Positions 35,144 to 47,298 of a stretch of 64,000 bases of DNA are shown here, piece after piece (position 1 is the first letter of the stretch; every line of letters begins with the position of its first letter). The notes below the pieces were generated by a model that had not been told where the DNA came from, made no database searches, and saw nothing but the letters and a program-made list of their open reading frames with translations. Source of the stretch: Rallus limicola (lineage: Eukaryota > Chordata > Aves > Gruiformes > Rallidae); the NCBI GenBank assembly GCA_022605955.1, contig JAKCOZ010000230.1, forward strand, positions 310,001 through 374,000, in the 5' to 3' direction. A program made the position numbers and the translations under genes.

Positions 35144-38100
35144 ATGCCTTTCAGGCCTAGCTTCTTTACTTTGGGAGTTATTGCTGGACGTTTAGCATGT
35201 TTTGAACTGCAGTCTGCTAGGGCCGAGAAAAGCACCGTAGGAGGTTCCAGGCATGTTCCCTCTTTCCAGGCAAAGGAAAAGGCTGAGAGCCAAAGTGACA
35301 GGGTCTGCTCGTGTGTCCTGTTAGGAGGTTTCAGACAAGCTATGCCTTTCAGGCCTAGCTTCTTTACTTTGGGAGTTATTGCTGGACGTTTAGCATGTTT
35401 TGAACTGCAGTCTGCTAGGGCCGAGAAAAGCACCGTAGGAGGTTCCAGGCATGTTCCCTCTTTCCAGGCAAAGGAAAAGGCTGAGAGCCAAAGTGACAGG
35501 GTCTGCTCGTGTGTCCTGTTAGGAGGTTTCAGACAAGCTATGCCTTTCAGGCCTAGCTTCTTTACTTTGGGAGTTATTGCTGGACGTTTAGCATGTTTTG
35601 AACTGCAGTCTGCTAGGGCCGAGAAAAGCACCGTAGGAGGTTCCAGGCATGTTCCCTCTTTCCAGGCAAAGGAAAAGGCTGAGAGCCAAAGTGACAGGGT
35701 CTGCTCGTGTGTCCTGTTAGGAGGTTTCAGACAAGCTATGCCTTTCAGGCCTAGCTTCTTTACTTTGGGAGTTATTGCTGGACGTTTAGCATGTTTTGAA
35801 CTGCAGTCTGCTAGGGCCGAGAAAAGCACCGTAGGAGGTTCCAGGCATGTTCCCTCTTTCCAGGCAAAGGAAAAGGCTGAGAGCCAAAGTGACAGGGTCT
35901 GCTCGTGTGTCCTGTTAGGAGGTTTCAGACAAGCTATGCCTTTCAGGCCTAGCTTCTTTACTTTGGGAGTTATTGCTGGACGTTTAGCATGTTTTGAACT
36001 GCAGTCTGCTAGGGCCGAGAAAAGCACAGTAGGAGGTTCCAGGCATGTTCCCTCTTTCCAGGCAAAGGAAAAGGCTGAGAGCCAAAGTGACAGGGTCTGC
36101 TCCTGTGTCCTGTTAGGAGGTTTCAGACAAGCTATGCCTTTCAGGCCTAGCTTCTTTACCTTGGAAGTTATTGCTGGACGTTTAGCATGTTTTGAACTGC
36201 AGTCTGCTAGGGCCGAGAAAAGCACCGTAGGAGGTTCCAGGCATGTTCCCTCTTTCCAGGCAAAGGAAAAGGCTGAGAGCCAAAGTGACAGGGTCTGCTC
36301 GTGTGTTCTGTTAGGAGGTTTCAGACAAGCTATGCCTTTCAGGCCTAGCTTCTTTACTTTGGGAGTTATTGCTGGACGTTTAGCATGTTTTGAACTGCAG
36401 TCTGCTAGGGCCGAGAAAAGCACCGTAGGAGGTTCCAGGCATGTTCCCTCTTTCCAGGCAAAGGAAAAGGCTGAGAGCCAAAGTGACAGGGTCTGCTCGT
36501 GTGTCCTGTTAGGAGGTTTCAGACAAGCTATGCCTTTCAGGCCTCGCTTCTTTACTTTGGGAGTTATTGCTGGACGTTTAGCATGTTTTGAACTGCAGTC
36601 TGCTAGGGCCAAGAAAAGCACCGTAGGAGGTTCCAGGCATGTTCCCTCTTTCCAGGCAAAGGAAAAGGCTGAGAGCCAAAGTGACAGGGTCTGCTCGTGT
36701 GTCCTGTTAGGAGGTTTCAGACAAGCTATGCCTTTCAGGCCTAGCTTCTTTACTTTGGGAGTTATTGCTGGACGTTTAGCATGTTTTGAACTGCAGTCTG
36801 CTAGGGCAGAGAAAAGCACCGTAGGAGGTTCCAGGCATGTTCCCTCTTTCCAGGCAAAGGAAAAGGCTGAGAGCCAAAGTGACAGGGTCTGCTCGTGTGT
36901 CCTGTTAGGAGGTTTCAGACAAGCTATGCCTTTCAGGCCTAGCTTCTTTACTTTTGGAGTTATTGCTGGACGTTTAGCATGTTTTGAACTGCAGTCTGCT
37001 AGGGCCGAGAAAAGCACAGTAGGAGGTTCCAGGCATGTTCCCTCTTTCCAGGCAAAGGAAAAGGCTGAGAGCCAAAGTGACAGGGTCTGCTCCTGTGTCC
37101 TGTTAGGAGGTTTCAGACAAGCTATGCCTTTCAGGCCTAGCTTCTTTACCTTGGAAGTTATTGCTGGACGTTTAGCATGTTTTGAACTGCAGTCTGCTAG
37201 GGCCGAGAAAAGCACCGTAGGAGGTTCCAGGCATGTTCCCTCTTTCCAGGCAAAGGAAAAGGCTGAGAGCCAAAGTGACAGGGTCTGCTCGTGTGTCCTG
37301 TTAGGAGGTTTCAGACAAGCTATGCCTTTCAGGCCTAGCTTCTTTACTTTGGGAGTTATTGCTGGACGTTTAGCATGTTTTGAACTGCAGTCTGCTAGGG
37401 CCGAGAAAAGCACCGTAGGAGGTTCCAGGCATGTTCCCTCTTTCCAGGCAAAGGAAAAGGCTGAGAGCCAAAGTGACAGGGTCTGCTCGTGTGTCCTGTT
37501 AGGAGGTTTCAGACAAGCTATGCCTTTCAGGCCTAGCTTCTTTACTTTGGGAGTTATTGCTGGACGTTTAGCATGTTTTGAACTGCAGTCTGCTAGGGCC
37601 GAGAAAAGCACCGTAGGAGGTTCCAGGCATGTTCCCTCTTTCCAGGCAAAGGAAAAGGCTGAGAGCCAAAGTGACAGGGTCTGCTCGTGTGTCCTGTTAG
37701 GAGGTTTCAGACAAGCTATGCCTTTCAGGCCTAGCTTCTTTACTTTGGGAGTTATTGCTGGACGTTTAGCATGTTTTGAACTGCAGTCTGCTAGGGCCGA
37801 GAAAAGCACCGTAGGAGGTTCCAGGCATGTTCCCTCTTTCCAGGCAAAGGAAAAGGCTGAGAGCCAAAGTGACAGGGTCTGCTCGTGTGTCCTGTTAGGA
37901 GGTTTCAGACAAGCTATGCCTTTCAGGCCTCGCTTCTTTACTTTGGGAGTTATTGCTGGACGTTTAGCATGTTTTGAACTGCAGTCTGCTAGGGCCGAGA
38001 AAAGCACCGTAGGAGGTTCCAGGCATGTTCCCTCTTTCCAGGCAAAGGAAAAGGCTGAGAGCCAAAGTGACAGGGTCTGCTCGTGTGTCCTGTTAGGAGG

Positions 38101-38509
38101 TTTCAGACAAGCTATGCCTTTCAGGCCTAGCTTCTTTACTTTGGAAGTTATTGCTGGACGTTTAGCATGTTTTGAACTGCAGTCTGCTAGGGCCGAGAAA
38201 AGCACCGTAGGAGGTTCCAGGCATGTTCCCTCTTTCCAGGCAAAGGAAAAGGCTGAGAGCCAAAGTGACAGGGTCTGCTCGTGTGTCCTGTTAGGAGGTT
38301 TCAGACAAGCTATGCCTTTCAGGCCTAGCTTCTTTACTTTGGGAGTTATTGCTGGACGTTTAGCATGTTTTGAACTGCAGTCTGCTAGGGCCGAGAAAAG
38401 CACCGTAGGAGGTTCCAGGCATGTTCCCTCTTTGCAGGCAAAGGAAAAGGCTGAGAGCCAAAGTGACAGGTTCTGCTCGTGTGTCCTGTTATGAGGTTTC
38501 AGACAAGCT
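35144..38509 (+). repeat. 17-monomer block, copy 2 (3366 bp)
   Basis: This block ends like the 31778-35143 block, with the monomer bearing CAGGTTCTGC and GTTATGAGG. Matching inner markers are GCCTCGC, CTTTTGGAG with GCACAGTAGG, ACCTTGGAAG, a second GCCTCGC, and CTTTGGAAG. Private changes are GGGCCAAGA near 36610 and GGGCAGAGA near 36807. A silent GTGTGTTCTG at 36307 is shared with 40267 and 44425, linking this block to the next two. Confidence 0.85.
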
Positions 38510-39103
38510 ATGCCTTTCAGGCCTAGCTTCTTTACTTTGGGAGTTATTGCTGGACGTTTAGCATGTTTTGAACTGCCGTCTGCTAGGGCCGAGAAAAGCA
38601 CCGTAGGAGGTTCCAGGCATGTTCCCTCTTTCCAGGCAAAGGAAAAGGCTGAGAGCCAAAGTGACAGGGTCTGCTCGTGTGTCCTGTTAGGAGGTTTCAG
38701 ACAAGCTATGCCTTTCAGGCCTAGCTTCTTTACTTTGGGAGTTATTGCTGGACGTTTAGCATGTTTTGAACTGCAGTCTGCTAGGGCCGAGAAAAGCACC
38801 GTAGGAGGTTCCAGGCATGTTCCCTCTTTGCAGGCAAAGGAAAAGGCTGAGAGCCAAAGTGACAGGGTCTGCTCGTGTGTCCTGTTAGGAGGTTTCAGAC
38901 AAGCTATGCCTTTCAGGCCTAGCTTCTTTACTTTGGGAGTTATTGCTGGACGTTTAGCATGTTTTGAACTGCAGTCTGCTAGGGCCGAGAAAAGCACCGT
39001 AGGAGGTTCCAGGCATGTTCCCTCTTTGCAGGCAAAGGAAAAGGCTGAGAGCCAAAGTGACAGGTTCTGCTCGTGTGTCCTGTTATGAGGTTTCAGACAA
39101 GCT
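38510..39103 (+). repeat. 3-monomer block (594 bp)
   Basis: Three monomers lie between two copies of the TGA-bearing monomer (38492 and 39086). The first carries CTGCCGTC, which destroys the PstI site (38577), and the same change follows at 39171, exactly 594 bp later. The second has TTTGCAGG, as does the second monomer after 39103. This is a small tandem duplication at the joint between the 17- and 21-monomer blocks. Confidence 0.85.
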
Positions 39104-42100
39104 ATGCCTTTCAGGCCTAGCTTCTTTACTTTGGGAGTTATTGCTGGACGTTTAGCATGTTTTGAACTGCCGTCTGCTAGGGCCGAGAAAAGCACCGTAG
39201 GAGGTTCCAGGCATGTTCCCTCTTTCCAGGCAAAGGAAAAGGCTGAGAGCCAAAGTGACAGGGTCTGCTCGTGTGTCCTGTTAGGAGGTTTCAGACAAGC
39301 TATGCCTTTCAGGCCTAGCTTCTTTACTTTGGGAGTTATTGCTGGACGTTTAGCATGTTTTGAACTGCAGTCTGCTAGGGCCGAGAAAAGCACCGTAGGA
39401 GGTTCCAGGCATGTTCCCTCTTTGCAGGCAAAGGAAAAGGCTGAGAGCCAAAGTGACAGGGTCTGCTCGTGTGTCCTGTTAGGAGGTTTCAGACAAGCTA
39501 TGCCTTTCAGGCCTAGCTTCTTTACTTTGGGAGTTATTGCTGGACGTTTAGCATGTTTTGAACTGCAGTCTGCTAGGGCCGAGAAAAGCACCGTAGGAGG
39601 TTCCAGGCATGTTCCCTCTTTCCAGGCAAAGGAAAAGGCTGAGAGCCAAAGTGACAGGGTCTGCTCGTGTGTCCTGTTAGGAGGTTTCAGACAAGCTATG
39701 CCTTTCAGGCCTAGCTTCTTTACTTTGGGAGTTATTGCTGGACGTTTAGCATGTTTTGAACTGCAGTCTGCTAGGGCCGAGAAAAGCACCGTAGGAGGTT
39801 CCAGGCATGTTCCCTCTTTCCAGGCAAAGGAAAAGGCTGAGAGCCAAAGTGACAGGGTCTGCTCGTGTGTCCTGTTAGGAGGTTTCAGACAAGCTATGCC
39901 TTTCAGACCTAGCTTCTTTACTTTGGGAGTTATTGCTGGACGTGTAGCATGTTTTGAACTGCAGTCTGCTAGGGCCGAGAAAAGCACAGTAGGAGGTTCC
40001 AGGCATGTTCCCTCTTTCCAGGCAAAGGAAAAGGCTGAGAGCCAAAGTGACAGGGTCTGCTCCTGTGTCCTGTTAGGAGGTTTCAGACAAGCTATGCCTT
40101 TCAGGCCTAGCTTCTTTACCTTGGAAGTTATTGCTGGACGTTTAGCATGTTTTGAACTGCAGTCTGCTAGGGCCGAGAAAAGCACCGTAGGAGGTTCCAG
40201 GCATGTTCCCTCTTTCCAGGCAAAGGAAAAGGCTGAGAGCCAAAGTGACAGGGTCTGCTCGTGTGTTCTGTTAGGAGGTTTCAGACAAGCTATGCCTTTC
40301 AGGCCTAGCTTCTTTACTTTGGGAGTTATTGCTGGACGTTTAGCATGTTTTGAACTGCAGTCTGCTAGGGCCGAGAAAAGCACCGTAGGAGGTTCCAGGC
40401 ATGTTCCCTCTTTGCAGGCAAAGGAAAAGGCTGAGAGCCAAAGTGACAGGGTCTGCTCGTGTGTCCTGTTAGGAGGTTTCAGACAAGCTATGCCTTTCAG
40501 GCCTAGCTTCTTTACTTTGGGAGTTATTGCTGGACGTTTAGCATGTTTTGAACTGCAGTCTGCTAGGGCCGAGAAAAGCACCGTAGGAGGTTCCAGGCAT
40601 GTTCCCTCTTTCCAGGCAAAGGAAAAGGCTGAGAGCCAAAGTGACAGGGTCTGCTCGTGTGTCCTGTTAGGAGGTTTCAGACAAGCTATGCCTTTCAGGC
40701 CTAGCTTCTTTACTTTGGGAGTTATTGCTGGACGTTTAGCATGTTTTGAACTGCAGTCTGCTAGGGCCGAGAAAAGCACCGTAGGAGGTTCCAGGCATGT
40801 TCCCTCTTTCCAGGCAAAGGAAAAGGCTGAGAGCCAAAGTGACAGGGTCTGCTCGTGTGTCCTGTTAGGAGGTTTCAGACAAGCTATGCCTTTCAGGCCT
40901 AGCTTCTTTACTTTGGGAGTTATTGCAAGACGTTTAGCATGTTTTGAACTGCAGTCTGCTAGGGCCGAGAAAAGCACCGTAGGAGGTTCCAGGCATGTTC
41001 CCTCTTTCCAGGCAAAGGAAAAGGCTGAGAGCCAAAGTGACAGGGTCTGCTCGTGTGTCCTGTTAGGAGGTTTCAGACGAGCTATGCCTTTCAGGCCTAG
41101 CTTCTTTACTTTGGGAGTTATTGCTGGACGTGTAGCATGTTTTGAACTGCAGTCTGCTAGGGCCGAGAAAAGCACCGTAGGAGGTTCCAGGCATGTTCCC
41201 TCTTTCCAGGCAAAGGAAAAGGCTGAGAGCCAAAGTGACAGGGTCTGCTCGTGTGTCCTGTTAGGAGGTTTCAGACAAGCTATGCCTTTCAGGCCTAGCT
41301 TCTTTACTTTGGGAGTTATTGCTGGACGTTTAGCATGTTTTGAACTGCAGTCTGCTAGGGCCGAGAAAAGCACCGTAGGAGGTTCCAGGCATGTTCCCTC
41401 TTTCCAGGCAAAGGAAAAGGCTGAGAGCCAAAGTGACAGGGTCTGCTCGTGTGTCCTGTTAGGAGGTTTCAGACAAGCTATGCCTTTCAGGCCTAGCTTC
41501 TTTACTTTGGGAGTTATTGCTGGACGTTTAGCATGTTTTGAACTGCAGTCTGCTAGGGCCGAGAAAAGCACCGTAGGAGGTTCTAGGCATGTTCCCTCTT
41601 TCCAGGCAAAGGAAAAGGCTGAGAGCCAAAGTGACAGGGTCTGCTTGTGTGTCCTGTTAGGGAGTTTCAGGCAAGCTATGCCTTTCAGGCCTAGCTTCTT
41701 TACTTTGGGAGTTATTGCTGGACGTTTAGCATGTTTTGAACTGCAGTCTGCTAGGGCCGAGAAAAGCACCGTAGGAGGTTCCAGGCATGTTCCCTCTTTC
41801 CAGGCAAAGGAAAAGGCTGAGAGCCAAAGTGACAGGGTCTGCTCGTGTGTCCTGTTAGGAGGTTTCAGACAAGCTATGCCTTTCAGGCCTAGCTTCTTTA
41901 CTTTGGGAGTTATTGCTGGACGTTTAGCATGTTTTGAACTGCAGTCTGCTAGGGCCGAGAAAAGCACCGTAGGAGGTTCCAGGCATGTTCCCTCTTTCCA
42001 GGCAAAGGAAAAGGCTGAGAGCCAAAGTGACAGGGTCTGCTCGTGTGTCCTGTTAGGAGGTTTCAGACAAGCTATGCCTTTCAGGCCTAGTTTCTTTACT

Positions 42101-43261
42101 TTGGGAGTTATTGCTGGACGTTTAGCATGTTTTGAACTGCAGTCTGCTAGGGCCGAGAAAAGCACCGTAGGAGGTTCCAGGCATGTTCCCTCTTTCCAGG
42201 CAAAGGAAAAGGCTGAGAGCCAAAGTGACAGGGTCTGCTCCTGTGTCCTGTTAGGAGGTTTCAGACAAGCTATGCCTTTCAGGCCTAGCTTCTTTACTTT
42301 GGGAGTTATTGCTGGACGTTTAGCATGTTTTGAACTGCAGTCTGCTAGGGCCGAGAAAAGCACCGTAGGAGGTTCCAGGCATGTTCCCTCTTTCCAGGCA
42401 AAGGAAAAGGCTGAGAGCCAAAGTGACAGGGTCTGCTCGTGTGTCCTGTTAGGAGGTTTCAGACAAGCTATGCCTTTCAGGCCTAGCTTCTTTACTTTGG
42501 GAGTTATTGCTGGACGTTTAGCATGTTTTGAACTGCAGTCTGCTAGGGCCGAGAAAAGCACCGTAGGAGGTTCCAGGCATGTTCCCTCTTTCCAGGCAAA
42601 GGAAAAGGCTGAGAGCCAAAGTGACAGGGTCTGCTCGTGTGTCCTGTTAGGAGGTTTCAGACAAGCTATGCCTTTCAGGCCTCGCTTCTTTACTTTGGGA
42701 GTTATTGCTGGACGTTTAGCATGTTTTGAACTGCAGTCTGCTAGGGCCGAGAAAAGCACCGTAGGAGGTTCCAGGCATGTTCCCTCTTTCCAGGCAAAGG
42801 AAAAGGCTGAGAGCCAAAGTGACAGGGTCTGCTCGTGTGTCCTGTTAGGAGGTTTCAGACAAGCTATGCCTTTCAGGCCTAGCTTCTTTACTTTGGAAGT
42901 TATTGCTGGACGTTTAGCATGTTTTGAACTGCAGTCTGCTAGGGCCGAGAAAAGCACCGTAGGAGGTTCCAGGCATGTTCCCTCTTTCCAGGCAAAGGAA
43001 AAGGCTGAGAGCCAAAGTGACAGGGTCTGCTCGTGTGTCCTGTTAGGAGGTTTCAGACAAGCTATGCCTTTCAGGCCTAGCTTCTTTACTTTGGGAGTTA
43101 TTGCTGGACGTTTAGCATGTTTTGAACTGCAGTCTGCTAGGGCCGAGAAAAGCACCGTAGGAGGTTCCAGGCATGTTCCCTCTTTGCAGGCAAAGGAAAA
43201 GGCTGAGAGCCAAAGTGACAGGTTCTGCTCGTGTGTCCTGTTATGAGGTTTCAGACAAGCT
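39104..43261 (+). repeat. 21-monomer block (4158 bp)
   Basis: The block runs from one TGA-bearing monomer (39086) to the next (43244). GTGTGTTCTG (40267 to 44425) and GCACAGTAGG (39988 to 44146) recur in the following stretch at 4158 bp, whereas TTGCAAGACG (40926 to 44886) and GGGAGTTTCAGGC (41663 to 45623) recur at 3960 bp. One monomer was therefore gained or lost between these marker pairs. Upstream, the shared spacing from 35126 to 39086 is 3960 bp, so a unit of about 20 monomers is common to all three stretches. Confidence 0.82.
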
Positions 43262-46200
43262 ATGCCTTTCAGGCCTAGCTTCTTTACTTTGGGAGTTATT
43301 GCTGGACGTTTAGCATGTTTTGAACTGCAGTCTGCTAGGGCCGAGAAAAGCACCGTAGGAGGTTCCAGGCATGTTCCCTCTTTCCAGGCAAAGGAAAAGG
43401 CTGAGAGCCAAAGTGACAGGGTCTGCTCGTGTGTCCTGTTAGGAGGTTTCAGACAAGCTATGCCTTTCAGGCCTAGCTTCTTTACTTTGGGAGTTATTGC
43501 TGGACGTTTAGCATGTTTTGAACTGCAGTCTGCTAGGGCCGAGAAAAGCACCGTAGGAGGTTCCAGGCATGTTCCCTCTTTCCAGGCAAAGGAAAAGGCT
43601 GAGAGCCAAAGTGACAGGGTCTGCTCGTGTGTCCTGTTAGGAGGTTTCAGACAAGCTATGCCTTTCAGGCCTAGCTTCTTTACTTTGGGAGTTATTGCTG
43701 GACGTTTAGCATGTTTTGAACTGCAGTCTGCTAGGGCCGAGAAAAGCACCGTAGGAGGTTCCAGGCATGTTCCCTCTTTCCAGGCAAAGGAAAAGGCTGA
43801 GAGCCAAAGTGACAGGGTCTGCTCGTGTGTCCTGTTAGGAGGTTTCAGACAAGCTATGCCTTTCAGGCCTAGCTTCTTTACTTTGGGAGTTATTGCTGGA
43901 CGTTTAGCATGTTTTGAACTGCAGTCTGCTAGGGCCGAGAAAAGCACCGTAGGAGGTTCCAGGCATGTTCCCTCTTTCCAGGCAAAGGAAAAGGCTGAGA
44001 GCCAAAGTGACAGGGTCTGCTCGTGTGTCCTGTTAGGAGGTTTCAGACAAGCTATGCCTTTCAGGCCTAGCTTCTTTACTTTGGGAGTTATTGCTGGACG
44101 TTTAGCATGTTTTGAACTGCAGTCTGCTAGGGCCGAGAAAAGCACAGTAGGAGGTTCCAGGCATGTTCCCTCTTTCCAGGCAAAGGAAAAGGCTGAGAGC
44201 CAAAGTGACAGGGTCTGCTCCTGTGTCCTGTTAGGAGGTTTCAGACAAGCTATGCCTTTCAGGCCTAGCTTCTTTACCTTGGATGTTATTGCTGGACGTT
44301 TAGCATGTTTTGAACTGCAGTCTGCTAGGGCCGAGAAAAGCACCGTAGGAGGTTCCAGGCATGTTCCCTCTTTCCAGGCAAAGGAAAAGGCTGAGAGCCA
44401 AAGTGACAGGGTCTGCTCGTGTGTTCTGTTAGGAGGTTTCAGACAAGCTATGCCTTTCAGGCCTAGCTTCTTTACTTTGGGAGTTATTGCTGGACGTTTA
44501 GCATGTTTTGAACTGCAGTCTGCTAGGGCCGAGAAAAGCACCGTAGGAGGTTCCAGGCATGTTCCCTCTTTCCAGGCAAAGGAAAAGGCTGAGAGCCAAA
44601 GTGACAGGGTCTGCTCGTGTGTCCTGTTAGGAGGTTTCAGACAAGCTATGCCTTTCAGGCCTAGCTTCTTTACTTTGGGAGTTATTGCTGGACGTTTAGC
44701 ATGTTTTGAACTGCAGTCTGCTAGGGCCGAGAAAAGCACCGTAGGAGGTTCCAGGCATGTTCCCTCTTTCCAGGCAAAGGAAAAGGCTGAGAGCCAAAGT
44801 GACAGGGTCTGCTCGTGTGTCCTGTTAGGAGGTTTCAGACAAGCTATGCCTTTCAGGCCTAGCTTCTTTACTTTGGGAGTTATTGCAAGACGTTTAGCAT
44901 GTTTTGAACTGCAGTCTGCTAGGGCCGAGAAAAGCACCGTAGGAGGTTCCAGGCATGTTCCCTCTTTCCAGGCAAAGGAAAAGGCTGAGAGCCAAAGTGA
45001 CAGGGTCTGCTCGTGTGTCCTGTTAGGAGGTTTCAGACGAGCTATGCCTTTCAGGCCTAGCTTCTTTACTTTGGGAGTTATTGCTGGACGTGTAGCATGT
45101 TTTGAACTGCAGTCTGCTAGGGCCGAGAAAAGCACCGTAGGAGGTTCCAGGCATGTTCCCTCTTTCCAGGCAAAGGAAAAGGCTGAGAGCCAAAGTGACA
45201 GGGTCTGCTCGTGTGTCCTGTTAGGAGGTTTCAGACAAGCTATGCCTTTCAGGCCTAGCTTCTTTACTTTGGGAGTTATTGCTGGACGTTTAGCATGTTT
45301 TGAACTGCAGTCTGCTAGGGCCGAGAAAAGCACCGTAGGAGGTTCCAGGCATGTTCCCTCTTTCCAGGCAAAGGAAAAGGCTGAGAGCCAAAGTGTCAGG
45401 GTCTGCTCGTGTGTCCTGTTAGGAGGTTTCAGACAAGCTATGCCTTTCAGGCCTAGCTTCTTTACTTTGGGAGTTATTGCTGGACGTTTAGCATGTTTTG
45501 AACTGCAGTCTGCTAGGGCCGAGAAAAGCACCGTAGGAGGTTCCAGGCATGTTCCCTCTTTCCAGGCAAAGGAAAAGGCTGAGAGCCAAAGTGACAGGGT
45601 CTGCTCGTGTGTCCTGTTAGGGAGTTTCAGGCAAGCTATGCCTTTCAGGCCTAGCTTCTTTACTTTGGGAGTTATTGCTGGACGTTTAGCATGTTTTGAA
45701 CTGCAGTCTGTTAGGGCCGAGAAAAGCACCGTAGGAGGTTCCAGGCATGTTCCCTCTTTCCAGGCAAAGGAAAAGGCTGAGAGCCAAAGTGACAGGGTCT
45801 GCTCGTGTGTCCTGTTAGGAGGTTTCAGACAAGCTATGCCTTTCAGGCCTAGCTTCTTTACTTTGGGAGTTATTGCTGGACGTTTAGCATGTTTTGAACT
45901 GCTGTCTGCTAGGGCCGAGAAAAGCACAGTAGGAGGTTCCAGGCATGTTCCCTCTTTCCAGGCAAAGGAAAAGGCTGAGAGCCAAAGTGACAGGGTCTGC
46001 TCGTGTGTCCTGTTAGGAGGTTTCAGACAAGCTATGCCTTTCAGGCCTAGCTTCTTTACTTTGGGAGTTATTGCTGGACGTTTAGCATGTTTTGAACTGC
46101 AGTCTGCTAGGGCCGAGAAAAGCACCGTAGGAGGTTCCAGGCATGTTCCCTCTTTCCAGGCAAAGGAAAAGGCTGAGAGCCAAAGTGACAGGGTCTGCTC

Positions 46201-47298
46201 GTGTGTCCTGTCAGGAGGTTTCAGACAAGCTATGCCTTTCAGGCCTAGCTTCTTTACTTTGGGAGTTATTGCTGGACGTTTAGCATGTTTTGAACTGCAG
46301 TCTGCTAGGGCCGAGAAAAGCACCGTAGGAGGTTCCAGGCATGTTCCCTCTTTCCAGGCAAAGGAAAAGGCTGAGAGCCAAAGTGACAGGGTCTGCTCGT
46401 GTGTCCTGTCAGGAGGTTTCAGACAAGCTATGCCTTTCAGGCCTAGCTTCTTTACTTTGGGAGTTATTGCTGGACGTTTAGCATGTTTTGAACTGCAGTC
46501 TGCTAGGGCCGAGAAAAGCACCATAGGAGGTTCCAGGCATGTTCCCTCTTTCCAGGCAAAGGAAAAGGCTGAGAGCCAAAGTGACAGGGTCTGCTCGTGT
46601 GTCCTGTTAGGAGGTTTCAGACAAGCTATGCCTTTCAGGCCTAGCTTCTTTACTTTGGGAGTTATTGCTGGACGTTTAGCATGTTTTGAACTGCAGTCTG
46701 CTAGGGCCGAGAAAAGCACCGTAGGAGGTTCCAGGCATGTTCCCTCTTTCCAGGCAAAGGAAAAGGCTGAGAGCCAAAGTGACAGGGTCTGCTCGTGTGT
46801 CCTGTTAGGAGGTTTCAGACAAGCTATGCCTTTCAGGCCTCGCTTCTTTACTTTGGGAGTTATTGCTGGACGTTTAGCATGTTTTGAACTGCAGTCTTCT
46901 AGGGCCGAGAAAAGCACCGTAGGAGGTTCCAGGCATGTTCCCTCTTTCCAGGCAAAGGAAAAGGCTGAGAGCCAAAGTGACAGGGTCTGCTCGTGTGTCC
47001 TGTCAGGAGGTTTCAGACAAGCTATGCCTTTCAGGCCTAGCTTCTTTACTTTGGGAGTTATTGCTGGACGTTTAGCATGTTTTGAACTGCAGTCTGCTAG
47101 GGCCGAGAAAAGCACCGTAGGAGGTTCCAGGCATGTTCCCTCTTTCCAGGCAAAGGAAAAGGCTGAGAGCCAAAGTGACAGGGTCTGCTCGTGTGTCCTG
47201 TTAGGAGGTTTCAGACAAGCTATGCCTTTCAGGCCTAGCTTCTTTACTTTGGGAGTTATTGCTGGACGTTTAGCATGTTTTGAACTGCAGACTGCTAG
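43262..47298 (+). repeat. Diverging copy of the 20-21 monomer block
   Basis: The first half repeats the preceding block: GCACAGTAGG (44146), GTGTGTTCTG (44425), TTGCAAGACG followed by CAGACGAGC and GGACGTGTAGC (44.9-45.1 kb), and GGGAGTTTCAGGC (45623). The second half brings in other variants: CTGCTGTC (45903), CCTGTCAGG (three copies), ACCATAGG near 46523, and CAGTCTTCTAGG with GCCTCGC near 46840-46910. These resemble the 13-20 kb zone. The closing TGA monomer of the older blocks is absent. Confidence 0.7.
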
